Positions 1 to 12,520 of a stretch of DNA of 64,000 nt are shown piece by piece. Under the pieces are notes generated by a model. That model was not told the DNA's origin and did not search any database. It was given only the letters and a program-made list of their open reading frames with translations. This DNA is from Synaphobranchus kaupii (lineage: Eukaryota > Chordata > Actinopteri > Anguilliformes > Synaphobranchidae). Every line of letters starts with the position of its first letter. Within the stretch, counting starts at the first letter, position 1. The stretch lies in assembly GCA_029718625.1 (NCBI GenBank), contig CM056376.1:106541363-106605362 (forward strand). Direction: 5' to 3'. Made by a program: the position numbers and the translations under genes.

Positions 1-408
1 ATAAAAAAAAGGCAATTTCAGAAAGCCAAATTTGTTTGGTAATCTTTGGGCGTCATCAGAGTATTAATTAAATCTACATTTTGAAATAAAAGGTTGTTTA
101 ATCGCCTCTCTTTCGAGGCATCAAGAACTGCACGGTAGCTCTGTTGTTCTGTTATCTTGATTTTCTCGCTTGGTGCTGTTGTATTCAATAAACGTTGACT
201 GCGTGATCGAACTGCCCGATGGAATTGACTTCCATGGATATGGCTCTACATTCGTCTTCCTCAAGAAAAGAAGGTGAATTTCTCTTCATTTTTTTCTTCT
301 CTCAATTGAGGTTGACATTGCAAAGAGGGATCAGATAATTCATGGTCAGACCACTGACCTGGCGATTGGTGAGTGAGGCTTCGTAAACCTTTTAACAGGC
401 GGCGCATA

Positions 409-433
409 CCAAGTCTGTCAATGACAGACTTGG
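409..433. repeat. Perfect palindrome abutting the left end of the Harbinger-like element
   Basis: The arms CCAAGTCTGTCA (409-420) and TGACAGACTTGG (422-433) pair perfectly around a single A. CATACCAAG precedes the left terminus and, in reverse complement, also follows the right terminus (CTTGGTATG), so the palindrome looks inserted into an originally longer shared end. Confidence 0.8.
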
Positions 434-2400
434 GGCCCTATCTTACACCCGGCGCAAAGCGGCGCTAACGCAAACGCAAGTGTCTTTGCTATCTTACACC
501 CGGTACTAGGTCCATAATAACGCCTAACGCTTACGCCGTTTAACTACCATGTACTCTTGCGCCAACATTAGTGAACTGGGCGTGTTGGTCTTAAGATGAG
601 GAGTGGCCAGGATTCTTTTTGGCGTATTGCTATCTTGAGCCAGCAGAAAGCGCTTGTGCTAGAACCACCACAAACCTGGTCTAAAGTCATGTCGCAGTTG
701 TTTACATGCTATTTTAACGGCGCATATAAGTGCGTCTACATAGGCGTGTGCACAACGCGCATACCCTCCTGTCTGTTACACACAGGGGCGTGCACAGGCA
801 TGACTAAAATATGTAGATCACAATGTGAAATATTATTATTGTGTAGGCTATATCAAAAATGCATAATAATAAAAGGTTCCATAGGTCCACATACCTTTCC
901 CTCAGCGAAGGGAAACAATGCCACATTACATTGCTCTCAGCCCACTCCATCAACATCCAGGCGATGGTACGGGACAATGGCTATCCATTAAAAAGGAGCT
1001 GATAACACCTATAGCTATCAAGCCTAATGCGCGAATTGTCTTTGCACCTAATGCGTGAATTGTCATTCAATGGAAACTCGCGCACGGCAATAGACGGACA
1101 TTTAAGTTCTGAAAATGCGCTTCAGATGTCATTACAATACAGCTCTGTTTATCTATGAATACAGCCTGTAAGTAAATAGAATGGTTTGTGACTGAAAAAA
1201 GTTCAAAACCTTGTCCAGTGAATATTGCATTTATTGTTTTTCAAATAGCCTAGGCTACAGCGGATTCGCTGTGCATAAGGTTTTTTTCGATAGCCTATGG
1301 TTAAAAAACGGAGATGTCACCATGTTAACTAAATTGTAACCTTAGCTATTCTTCGTCCTTCATATTTTTTTTAATTACAGTGACCAGGTTTCCATACTCT
1401 CACCGTTTAAAACCCAGCTGATTTCACCCGTTATTCCTTAACTGAACAAAACGATTTTAAAGAGAACTAAGCGTCTAATTAGAAACTAAAACAAATTTGC
1501 AGCACGTTACACAATTAATTCACAATTCATTTTAATGCCATTCTCTGCATGTGAGCTGCATGTTCTCTGTTTCCCCTGCTGTAAGTCGCACGTTTCACGG
1601 TCTTCCTGGGAAAGTGGATTGTTTTAAAGGATTACGCTACGAGTAAAACAGGTTGGTCACATTTCCATAAACAGGACATTATTAAACAAGAGGAAATATG
1701 CGTGAACTTATGGGTTGCGAACCTGACAGCTTTATTGTAGGCTATTTAGTGTCATCATTAAGGCAAAATAACGGTATGTATGTTATTAATCAATATTAGC
1801 CTACTATGCAGGTAGCCTAATGAACTTTGGATGAAGCTTGAACTTCGAGAACTCCATGAGAACAGCCTCTTGGAATTGATGTTTGACACTTTCATTGCAT
1901 AATCAAACGAAATTCGCTGAACAAGCAGGCTAATTTGGCGTTTTCTAAGGTGAGACTGAAGCCATTGATAGCTTATTCTCAGCTGTTGCAGGTCCTTTTA
2001 ACGAAATTTAACCGCACATATTTTGTAAAATAACAGCCCTGTCTGGAATTACCGGGAACTCATAGGCTAATGGTTAGTCCGAATAATATTGATCATACTC
2101 CATTTAGCCTATTCCTTGATCACACTAAACACGCACGAGCATGTCTGTTTCGCCATCATAAGCAATCCGCCAAGGTGGAAAAGCAGGCTTTTAAAGGGAA
2201 TGGGATATGACATTTTGATTGGTTTATTGAATGTCACGCCCAAGACACACCTATAATTAATGAAGCGACTAGGTTCAGCCCAGTTGCGCCATGCGCCGTG
2301 CTTAGCGCCGTTAAAATAGCAAAAGTGGACTTGGACACGCCCTAAATGGACTTAGCGCCATGCGCTTAGACTAAGCGCCAAGATCGCCAAGATAGGGCCC
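433..2400. mobile_element. Harbinger-like DNA transposon, non-autonomous or decayed
   Basis: The ends are perfect 12-bp inverted repeats: GGGCCCTATCTT at 433-444 and AAGATAGGGCCC at 2389-2400. Both are flanked by TTG (430-432 and 2401-2403), a possible 3-bp target duplication. Subterminal DNA is rich in GCGC-containing words, and CTATCTTACACCCGG occurs twice at the left (438-452, 489-503). The right end, read in reverse, has the GGGCCCTATCTT...GCGCTTAG...GGGCGTGTCC layout I know from abundant teleost elements usually placed in PIF/Harbinger. A 3-bp duplication fits that group, although TTG is not the usual TWA. No transposase was recognised in the 2-kb interior; the 131-codon frame at 596-991 has no known motif. 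Confidence 0.65.
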
Positions 2401-2522
2401 TTGGTATGAACCAATCAAAAAACCTTGCTCTCCACAACAAAACACCGTGATTGGTTCCAAGCTGTAGGTTAGCAATAACACCTGTTTGTACCTCCCACTC
2501 TGGGGATGCACAGAGCCTGACT

Positions 2523-2535
2523 CCCCCCCCCCCCC
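2523..2535 (+). repeat. Poly-C run
   Basis: There are 13 consecutive C in otherwise unique DNA shortly right of the Harbinger-like element. Confidence 0.9.
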
Positions 2536-2536
2536 A

Positions 2537-4189
2537 GCAGTGATAAAAGGGGACACAGTCTCGTCTTTAATGAAATCAATGCGTGGAGCTTTTGAGCTCA
2601 TCTCAGCCTCTCCTTGTTCTCTCCCCTCCCGGACCACAAAAGGCTGTGACACCAAGTGATGGCTCTGTTCTCCTAGCACAAAGAGAACAGTGTACAGAGC
2701 TGTCCTCACACTCTCCTCTCCTCTCCTTACACTCTCCTCTCCTTTCTTAACATGGATAAGGCTGCTTTAGTGTGAATTACCAAACCGTGCACCTTCTCCG
2801 ACATTTTGAAACTTTAAAGCCGTTTTCCTGGGCAGAAACTGTCAGTGAATGGATAAATTGTAACTGTTCAATAGAAGGCAGGCTACATATATACAAAGCT
2901 GTACCTGTGTTGGAGAAATCAAGGTGAGGTACTGTACCTTGCTGGAGGTTACAGCAACAGTGTACCAAGTGGGATTTAAACCAACTACCCTCAGGTGCAG
3001 AGATCAGCGCTTTATCCAGGGCACCACATCAGCAATAGAAGCAGTGAGTGTAAACAGTAGGCATGGTTGGGGATATTCAGTACCGTGGCAGAAGGTACAA
3101 CAGTGAAAATAAACCTTCCAACACTGAATCACCTAGCGATACAGACCGTTGAAAGTCACTGGGGGTCAGCTAAAAGCTATTCCCTTGCTTTCAGCGCAGA
3201 CGGGAGACGGTGTGACCTTGAGCAGTGAGCGCAAATCCCCTGTAACCGTGCAGTCTTCATCCTGGTTATTAACCTCTCTGAACTTCATCCCACCTAAAAG
3301 CGCCTCCTACTCCGCTTACCCTCAATTCTGCTCCTTGGCTGGAGGAGGAGAGCCGTGCGAGGGCAGAGGAAACGGCTTGTCATTTGCTGAGCGTTACTCA
3401 CCTGCACCAAAATTCAGCTTGTCAACATTACAGGAGGAAGATGAGACATGCTAAACTAGTCACACTCATACGATCGACCCCTGGCTTTCAGTTTCTATGC
3501 ATGTGTATGAGAAAGGAGAAAGAGAGAAGGAGAGAAAGAGAGATAGAGGTTAGAAAGAGAGCAAGAAAGAGAAAAGGAGAGTGTTATCATTATTTATTTC
3601 TTTGGCAGATCCCCTCATCAATTGCCACTTACAAGATGATTTTGGCATAATACATAATACAACTGGAATGACACAAGTATCAGTAGAAAACAGCCGTAAT
3701 TACCATAAATATCTAATGCAAGTGTTGCTAAAATAAAAGCTTGTAACATTGATGAGTCAAGCCCAGAAATCATCCTTAAGATAAACATACATCATAGTGA
3801 CGTGAACTTGAAGTGTTTGTATTTGCACTTGTGTTTCTGTGTGTGCATGTATATGTGTAGAAAACTGTACTGGCTGAACTACTTACGGGAGAGTGTGGCA
3901 TCTGCTGTAGACAGCAATTCTTATTAGGGTTCTCTCTGTGGTTCAAGCAGAGCTGCCAACTGGGAAGCCTTTTCATTTTTCAGTGTCACTGATTGACAGC
4001 AAACAATAGCTCCACCCACTATGGGGTTCATGAAGTCTCACCCTCCTAGCTAATGCACAAGCGCTTCCCATTAAATATAAATTTGTTGATAGTTGTTTGA
4101 TGTTGACTGCCCTGCTGTTTGGACTGTACTACACTTTTAAACACCATTCTTCATCATAATTGATCTTTTTCATATTTCTGGGTACAATA
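2537..4189. other. Unique intronic DNA, nothing recognised
   Basis: The stretch holds a purine-rich GAGA tract near 3515-3580 and short chance open frames of at most about 110 codons. None has family motifs or convincing splice borders. Confidence 0.6.
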
Positions 4190-5018
4190 GTAATGGATGA
4201 CGTCATGGATGGATAAACTGTGTAACCAAGCAACACGGCACCAACTTCAAATAGTCATTGCTGTTGTTGTGTACCTTTCTACTCAAATACAAAAAAAATA
4301 ACAACCTCATGCTACAACGTGTAATTTATTTCACCAAACATATAGCTAGTTAGTACTTTATTCAATAAACAATTAAACAACAAATATGGCCCTCATTGTC
4401 CCTTAATTCCTCATTCCTAACTTGGAGATGCACAACATGTACGTAGGTAGCGTTAGGGACATACACTGCAAACACATTAAATAAACCAATCATAGCTAAG
4501 ACTGAGCAGAATCTGCGACCACAGATGTTATAATGCCATTGATGTTCTCAAACATGAACAGAACAGAAATGCAGGGTGACATTGATCAAGAACTGTCTGA
4601 TAACCTCAAGCTTATGGGGCTCCTCACTATTCCTACCTCTGAAGCAACTAGCTAACTTTGTTTGACACGACACAAAACAACAACTGTAAATTGTCAACAA
4701 GTAAAATGTGAAACATTGTAATAAGCCAAACTTTACCAAAAAACCTTAAGCTAATGCTAACAGTTCGCGAACCATTACAGCTAATCTGAGTGTGTTCATG
4801 CTGTTAGCGAGCTGGCTATTTCTTAAATTCGTAATCATGGATGTAATTCTCGGAAATGAACTTGTAGCCTTTGTCAAGTTTTGTCTTCTGTGTCAGTGAA
4901 AATTGTTCCACAAATCGTAAAAGATCGCTCGTTGAAAACCCCATAAATGTTTGCAAGCAACATGATGAAATGCACTTAGATGCCGCCATGTTTACCCCTC
5001 AATGACGTCATCCATAAC
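4190..5018. mobile_element. Candidate MITE with CRE-like terminal inverted repeats
   Basis: GTAATGGATGACGTCATGG (4190-4208) and, in reverse, GTTATGGATGACGTCATTG (5000-5018) match at 17 of 19 positions and bound 829 bp. Each arm holds the palindrome ATGACGTCAT. ACAAT lies just outside both ends, offset by a base, and may be a remnant target duplication. No coding content. The superfamily is not identified. Confidence 0.5.
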
Positions 5019-8000
5019 CACAATGCCCCTTGTAAAGAAAGGTCCATTAAATCAATTCTGATGAAATGTAGTCACCAACATTACATTTGAAGAGTTAAAA
5101 AATTGTCTGTATAACAATATAATATAATTATATAACAATAAGTCTTTGAGCATTTACTTTGATGTCTAGTTAGTGAATTCATTATGTCACAAAAAAACCT
5201 CTTCAGTGCATGTGTTGATCTCTCTGTTTCTGTCACCATTTAGGTCATTTTAGTTGCCCTGTTAAGATGATATGGTGATATAGGGATAATCTCAGAGCAT
5301 TCATAGAAGGCTCTCATCTCTGTCAAGAGTACAGTAAGAATGACTTTACCCAATGAGTTCATTTTGCTACAAGGGGTGGGGTTGGGGGCTTATTATCCAG
5401 AAGGGGGGACAAAATGCTAGACTGGGTATGTCAATTACCTTAGACAGAGCACCTTGGTTCTGAGTTGAGGGATCCAGGCACCTGTTGTGAATAGTAGCCC
5501 AGAGAAATGAGTGTTGATTTTGACACTAATGCCAGTCACTCAACTGAAGAGAACAATCTTCCCCAGGACCTGTCATTGAATGTGCTAAATTAGGACCCAT
5601 TGGAGCAGAAGGATATTTGCATTCGTGCTCATTCTATTCTGACAGGCGTGGAGAGGGAACGGCCTCTGGAAATAAACACACTCCTGGGTGAATGTGTAGC
5701 CGTCCAAATGCAGAGTAAAATGCAGGCTCCGCCCCTGCCAGGTGATTGGTAAAGCCAATATCTATGCCAAAAATCAAATAAGTCATTTTAGCATTTCAGG
5801 TGATGTTACAATCCTCATTACGATGGAAAGTGGAATGCCAAATGCGCATGCCTGCTCTCGTAAGATATCTATCGACAGTACTAGAAACTATCATGCAATT
5901 GTGTTTATTTCATTCTACTGGAACAGTTATTGTAGTGGAGAAGCATGAGTCAGAAAATCCATTCATAAGGCTTTGTCTCTTTATGAATCTTCTCCAAAAT
6001 TCACCATCCCACACTCAGTAGCTGTTTACTTTGCAGTATTGTTTTTGCAATGATTTGAAACCTTATAGCAGTTCCCGTTTTCTAAAATGTGTTGTAATGT
6101 ACTCTGAGTAAAATATAAGGAATGTCTGACCATTTTATTTTTGTATTTTTCTCCACCATCGAGTGAGATTACATAGTAGCTTCTCCCAATAGTGGTGGCA
6201 GCATTCACACTTACTGGCCTAATATGTGATATGTGTTCAAAGCTTTAAATTAATTTAACTAAAACTGTTCCTCTGTATAGATGGATGCTGCCTGAAAACT
6301 GCTTTATTGTCAACTTGTTAGGAACTCGAATAATGTGATCTGATTGGTTGCCATCTTGTCCATTTACTGAGCGTGTGACCCAATTTTTTCCCACATATCT
6401 ACATTGTATGTTTATTGTATATATTTTGTATGTATTTCACTGTTTTGAATTTCCATTTTCAATTTAAAATTTTTTTTATATGTATTTCGCTACTTTCGAT
6501 TCCCATTTACGATTCAAAGTTTGTCCCATTGCTGCAACATCCTACTTCAATTCAGGAGAGGACCAGCTAGCACTTGCATCCTGCAAAAGTGCATACACTC
6601 TGCAGTAGTCCACCAGCCAAGCTGCCATTGTGTCGGAGAATACACTCTGCAGTAGTCCACCAGCCAAGCTGCCATTGTGTCGGGGAATACACTTACTACA
6701 CAGCTGGTGTTAGGCACACTGTAGGTGCCTTATTGACCAGTTTACGCTTTACCCTTACAGTTAAATCCAAAAATCAGTGCTTCAGCTAGATACAGCCATC
6801 AAAACCCTCTATTGAGCTATGGATTTAAAACAAAAAGGTTGTTTACCTATTGGGAGGTTTGTATTGAGAAATGAGTGCACACTTCCAACTGAAATTCATC
6901 CAAGCGGTTAGGCTGATTATTTAACGGGCATGTGTATGCATTTTTATTTTCTCTACAGGGACCTCCCTACTACTAAATTAACCTATCACAGCCAAGGGCC
7001 TCGAGGTATTCATGTAAAGTCTCACTGTTGGAATTAATGGATTCATTTAGGAATGAAAGACTACAAGGTACAGGAAAACACTACTTATCCACCCAGAACC
7101 AATCAGATTTAAGCTTCTGCAGGGTACTGCCCAATCACACACTGAGTAAAAAATTATTTGTTGATGCTGATGCATGGATTCTTTTCTTCACACGGGGCTA
7201 AAAAAATCAGCAAGTAAAGTAAATGACAATGATTCATAAGTTTGGAGGAAGGGTTTGCTTAATTCTCAAGAGCTGCATGATGTATCATGGTCGATTTAAG
7301 TCCCTTTGCAAGAGATGTGTTGTCATGCATATAAAACAGGCTTTCAGTGCTGTGACAAAATGCTTGACAAATGGCCATGCCCCAGAGTGAGTGAAAATAA
7401 ACTGAGGCTGAATATTAGGTATTGTCACAGCAACCTCTAGTTTGGAGAGAAGGTTGTGGTGCAGGGACACCAACGACGAGGGAGCTCATTATTCTTTCTT
7501 AACTGTCAATTGGTGAACTTTTTTTCATTTATTTGGTCATACTTAACTCGTTCTATTTGGATCGTTGTTTGTACAATTTAAATGAAATGAATGATGAACA
7601 GCAGGTATACAGCTTTGTTAGCTTCCTGCTTTTAGGGGCCAGGCCCTTACTCAAAAATAGGACGTGTCATAAAATGTGTATTTCACAATAAAAACTCATA
7701 AGCTATGCATTAAACTACCAAATGATTTTGGGTAAGAGGTAATTGTTTGTATACTGCACCCTGATATGCAGATTGTGTGTGACATCTTTTTAACGAGGTG
7801 TTGTTTATGTTTTGGATTATGTTCAGAATGAAATGAGTGATTTATTATTCTGTAGGGAGCCACACTTGATGATAAATGTTGTCAAGCTGAGCACAGAATT
7901 GCTTCGGAGCGACAGCTTCATTTTCAGTGCAGATCTTCATTTATCTCCCAGTTTTGTAGCGCGTCAACCCTGCCAATCTGTCAGTGACATGATACTCTTT

Positions 8001-8760
8001 GTTTCCTCCTTTTTTGGGTTCTGTCAGCTGTGTAATGACATGTCATTTGCTTCTGATGTAAATACAGCAGCATACAAGTAAATAATTGAACGAAGGAATG
8101 TTTTTTTTTTCTGTATTCCCTTGCATTAATATGTCTTGTAAATAGTGAGCTTTGGGGTGAACATTTGTGCTGTGAACCTCTGGAGGAGGAAGGATTGATA
8201 TAAATGTGTGACTGAGGCTTTGAGACTCACCCATCCACCGGCCTCCCATCCCTGTTCTGATTATGGGTACAGTAGGCGGTTATCTGTCCTTTGTTTGGAT
8301 TACTGTCAGATTCATCATTTTTATTCATTATCGTTTACAGTTCATCAATACATTTTCATCAATTTCCTAAAATAATGGGGCACACCAAAATCCCTCAAAA
8401 GATGTTATTCCTTGTTTTTGTTAAATTTACTTTTATTTATAGATATACTTTATTTCTATTTATTACATGTATATCAGCCCATGTAGTTACTGATTGTTTA
8501 GTTATCTATATGTTTGGTAAAATAAATAATTTAGTTTTACTGATCATAAATATTAGGTAGTAACACATTAATTAAATGTCTGTAAAAACAGGCTAATAGT
8601 GTAAACAATGCATGTTTTCAACATATTTTAAATATTTTATATTTAAAATACTCTTTTAAAATCTGCATCTATTTATCTTATGTTGTTTTAAATTTCATGT
8701 TCTTATGTTGTTGTGATTTTAATGAAAATGTTTCCTTTTATGTTCTTTTTATGTTTTTCA
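5019..8760. other. Unique AT-rich intronic DNA
   Basis: Apart from the small tandem duplication at 6593-6686 and AT-rich low-complexity DNA (8290-8760), I see no gene, RNA or mobile element here. Confidence 0.55.
6593..6686 (+). repeat. Tandem duplication, 2 x 47 bp
   Basis: Two adjacent copies (6593-6639 and 6640-6686), both starting ATACACTCTGCAG or ATACAC near it, differ at only one or two bases, so this is a recent local duplication. Confidence 0.85.
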
Positions 8761-8843
8761 ATCTGTATTTTTATGTAAAGCACTTTGGGCTTCATTTGTT
8801 GTACGAACGGTGCTATACAAATAAAGTATATTATTGTTATTAT
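8761..8843 (+). mobile_element. LINE (L2/CR1-like) 3' tail
   Basis: GTAAAGCACTTTGGGC followed by GGTGCTATACAAATAAAG and a TTATTGTTATTAT tail is the conserved 3' end of L2/CR1-group LINEs. The upstream several hundred bp are AT-rich and give no reverse transcriptase, so this is a 5'-truncated copy. Confidence 0.7.
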
Positions 8844-9174
8844 AAAAAGTAGAGATGTGAAAATGACATCACATGGTACAGCGAATGGATGTATATCTTC
8901 TGACAGTACAGATCACTGCTGCTAATGGAATCGTGGTTCCAAGTTTATTTTCTCCACAAGCAGCCTTAAAGCAGAATATTGCTGTTATTAATATGAGAGT
9001 TTGTGAGGCTGCAAAGTGGAAAAACACAGCGTGATAACAGTGTATAGCTAAACTTTAATTTCTCATAGAGGAGACTAAGATCCCATTTACCTCCCAGGCA
9101 GTGGAAGGTGTAAATTGTACCTGTGGTGACTTGTAATGGAAGCATGTTTGTGTGTGTGTGTGGGTGTGTGTGAG

Positions 9175-9380
9175 GGCAGCACTCTAGCATAATGGTTAGG
9201 GAACTGGGCTAGCAGGTAGTAGATTCAATTCCCAGGTGTGGCACTGCTATTGTACCCTTGAGCAAGGCACTTAACCTGAATATAGGTTATGTTTCTCAGT
9301 CCTAGTATAAACGGATAGTATGTAAATAATACTTTGTCCAGATAAGAGCATCTGCTAAATTAATGCAATGTAATGTAACT
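9175..9380 (+). mobile_element. tRNA-derived SINE
   Basis: The head contains an ATGGTTAGGGAACTGGGCT stretch and a degenerate B box (AGATTCAATTCCC, 9221-9233). It is followed by the fish SINE body CCTTGAGCAAGGCACTTAACC and the tail GATAAGAGCATCTGCTAAAT. This order is the widespread teleost tRNA-SINE. The B-box substitutions suggest it is no longer transcribed. Confidence 0.85.
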
Positions 9381-9980
9381 GAAAAAAGGGGTCAAAAATA
9401 AACTGCTATTGTCTGACCTCACAGTATCGCCATGGAAGTGTGAAGTAGCCATGTACCTGCCATGTAGCCTGATGGTTGCAGGTTGGTTTTGAATCTCTGT
9501 GGAACATGACTGTTAAAACATTGTTCCAAACATGTTCAAACATGTTTGATTTGTTTTTATGAATCTTGTGGCTATATGATGCCACTCTGAAGACAAAAGG
9601 GCAGCCCATCACAGCCTCTACCTATCCACAACTCTAATTTTACCAAAACAGCCTGAACAAGCATGAAAGCAATGGTCTAAGATATTAATATCCTATTAGC
9701 CAGTCAACAAAACCAATCATGAATTGAAAAGAGCATTGAAATTCACTTTAATACACTGCAGTTAATGGCATATTCACTTGAGGGTTCCCTGATACAGTTA
9801 ATTTAATACATTTATACACAGTAATGTTCAAACTCTAAGGTTCACAATCCCAGGAAAGGGAAGATGTATTAAAGGACTGACTGATCAGTACATAAGGCAT
9901 GTGATCTTACTTGTATATTAGCGTGCATGTATTTGTTTAAAAACACGATTCACTAATTTGATATCGTATTTAACACTGTC

Positions 9981-11926
9981 TGTAATGGGGCGTGACGTGT
10001 GACGTGGGAGGAGCCAAACGCAGCAAGGGGATTCATTAAGCCTTTAGGCCACTAAGGCGGGAAACCCCGCAGATAAGGGAAGGAGACAAGACAAGGAACA
10101 ACAAACACCACTACAAACGCTACTAACCGGCTCACTGTCAAACGCCAAGTAGAGCGCAACGACAGGTATCTGAACCACCAGAAATAAATAAGCGCCCTGT
10201 CTCGGTAACGAGACAAAAGAACGGACGAGTAGCGTAAAGGCACAAACAAATAAACAGTCAACAAATAAAGCAGAATAATATGATTTAATAAGAGGAGGCG
10301 AAAGAACAGATATAACGTTACGTGGCTACTTCCATGAGCTAACACTAACAGTCATATGCAGAACCTAAAGGGGGTAAACGCCCGATCTCCCAGGGGGGAG
10401 AAACATTACGGGGGAGAAACATTAAAGGCGAGCCGACGGAGAACCGCAGTCCCATAGCCTTACCAGCAAAAATGACTAAGCTTAAAATGGAGCCACGCCC
10501 TAACCTCTCAGTAAGGAGATGTAACGAGGCAAAGGAACAGATAATGAATGTCCCAAGGCATAGATTGAGGCTCGCAGTCACACGCAAACATGTCTACAAC
10601 ATCGCCCGGTCTCCCTAAGAGACGAATTGCACCGAAGGGCGAACAGAACTACAGTTCTGAACAGAATCGCCCAAATCTCCATACCCGGAGAAAAAGCACA
10701 AAAGACGAAAGGACAGCTGCACCGAAACTATCGGCTATTTGACTAACAAGCACAAACACAAATACAAGCTCTGCCTCTCAATAAGGGGAAATGTAACGAG
10801 GCGAACAGGAACAGAGATTTAAGGTTCCACGGCTAGTTTAATAAGTTAGCAGTCTAATGCAGAAAACAAGAGGTAAACACCCGATCTCCCAGGAGGGAGA
10901 AACATTTTACAGGTGAGCCGACGGAGCACCGTCGTCCCATAACTTTCCTATCCAAATAGACTAACGCAAGCTTAATATAAAACAACCGCCCTAGCCTCTC
11001 AGTAAAAGAAAGTAACGAAGCGAAGGAACAGAGAGCTAAAGTTACCATGCTACGCGCAGTCACACAAACATGTCCACAACCTCGCCCAAACTCCACACAA
11101 GGAGAAACACACCCGGAAAACGAACAGAACAATAGTTCCGAAACAAAATCGTCCCGTAGGTAAAAAGGACGGAGGACAGCTGCAACAAAGACCAACGCAA
11201 AATAGCACGACAGCCTCTCAATATAAATAAAAACCCTGACTCACAACAAAAAGGAGCGTAGTCCACGAGAAGGAGACCAAACAGGGAATAAACGTACCAA
11301 AGCTACTTACTGGCTCACCGTAACCCGGAAATGAGTAGAAGCTAAAACGCCAGGTCTCTCAGTAAGAAAACCAAATAACAGGCGAAAATGGACCAGAGAA
11401 ACTACTACTCTATACTTCTACGAGCTAAGAACTAAGTAGAAGCGAAACGCCTGATCTCCCTATGGGAAGACATGTGCCGAAGGGCGAACAGAACTACTGT
11501 TCCAAACAGAATCACCCAAAACTCCATACACGGAGAAAAAGCACAAAAAAAGGCAAAATAGAGCAGAGATTTACGGTCCCAAACTCCTACGAGATAACCA
11601 ACCACCAAGCCAGCAAGAAATAAGCCCTGCCTCAACTAAGAGACGTTAACAATAGGCGAGTAGCCAAAATGGTACGAGAACTCACAGCCAACAAAAACAC
11701 CACAGTACAAAACAACGAACAAACGATGAACAATTAAAGTCGAAGCCCCGAATGAAGGAAACGGTAGGCTTGTATGTCTCTCAGGTAACTACGCACAGGT
11801 GTAAACGCTTAACAGAAGCTCCGCCAACTCAGCAGGGCGGAGCAAGCATCTACCAAAAGGGCAGCGCCCTCGCATGGCCACCGAGGAAAACGACCGCATC
11901 GGGAAACAGGGTTCAAAACCATGACA
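9981..11926 (-). mobile_element. Large solo LTR (about 1.95 kb), probably Gypsy-like
   Basis: The element starts TGTAATGGGG and ends CCATGACA, flanked by a perfect 5-bp target duplication CTGTC (9976-9980 and 11927-11931). TG...CA ends with a 5-bp duplication define an LTR-type insertion. In reverse it begins TGTCATGGTTTTG, identical over these 13 bases to the start of the solo LTR at 36250, which sets the minus orientation. No internal retrotransposon genes, primer-binding site or second LTR are present. The interior is a series of diverged modules. For example CCCGATCTCCCAGG recurs about 499 bp apart (10381, 10880) and CCGAAGGGCGAACAGAACTA recurs about 845 bp apart. Open frames on the minus strand (up to 113 codons) match no known family. 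Confidence 0.75.
10198..11535. repeat. Series of short stem-loop motifs inside the large LTR
   Basis: Perfect short inverted repeats recur: TGTCTCG/CGAGACA (10198-10215), TCTCCC/GGGAGA (10386-10401), GTCTC/GAGAC (10609-10623), TCTCC/GGAGA (10676-10691), TCTCCC/GGGAGA (10885-10900), CTCC/GGAG (11091-11104) and CTCC/GGAG (11522-11535). Each follows the same TCTC-loop-GAGA plan, usually followed by AAA or AAAC. Weaker forms lie between them. Confidence 0.7.
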
Positions 11927-12520
11927 CTGTCTTCCTGTGACATTCTTCATAGCTGCATTGTTAAATTAGAATTATATGCAAATGAATGATTGAAGCTCAT
12001 TCTGAAAGTGTCACATGAGCAGACGCTGTTCTGCAGTGTGAGTGGTTCCATTCATCACAGACTTCTTTGTAGCATTCACCCACCTGTGTGACTTTAGCAC
12101 TGTGTTACTATTTACAAATCCCTACAGGTTCAGTCCAGACAGCTCCTTTGAATCGCGTTATATCGCTTGGTGAGAGTAATTCAATGAAAAAACCAGGCCT
12201 ACTTTCTGTCTCCTGAGGGATTGACTGAAAGATAATGTTTGTATGATTTCAATGCATTTTTTTTACCAACTGCTGCCTATGTACCCAGCTTTTGTAATGT
12301 TTCAAAAAGAACTTTGATGAGACTGTATTACAGTTAACTACTGTGTTAGATGAGGTTGTCATGGTGAGTTATGAGGTTGGTAAATTTATGTTATTGTGCT
12401 CATATTTTTTCTTGTATTTTTAAATGTAAAATCAGAGTAAATCTGAGTACATAATTTGGATTAATAACGAGAAAATATAAGTCATCATGTTCAGCTTTTC
12501 ATAGTTATTGAATGATAATA

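Noticed and set aside
596..991. 131-codon frame as a transposase or Myb-like protein of the Harbinger-like element
   Set aside because: No DDE or helix-turn-helix pattern is visible and it is the only frame of this size in the 2-kb interior.
9175..9260. tRNA gene
   Set aside because: The tRNA-like head has a mutated B box, no cloverleaf I can complete, and is followed by a SINE body and tail.
10052..11635. Minus-strand open frames (67-113 codons) as retrotransposon genes
   Set aside because: They lie wholly inside a solo LTR, show no gag or pol motif, and have no internal region beside them.
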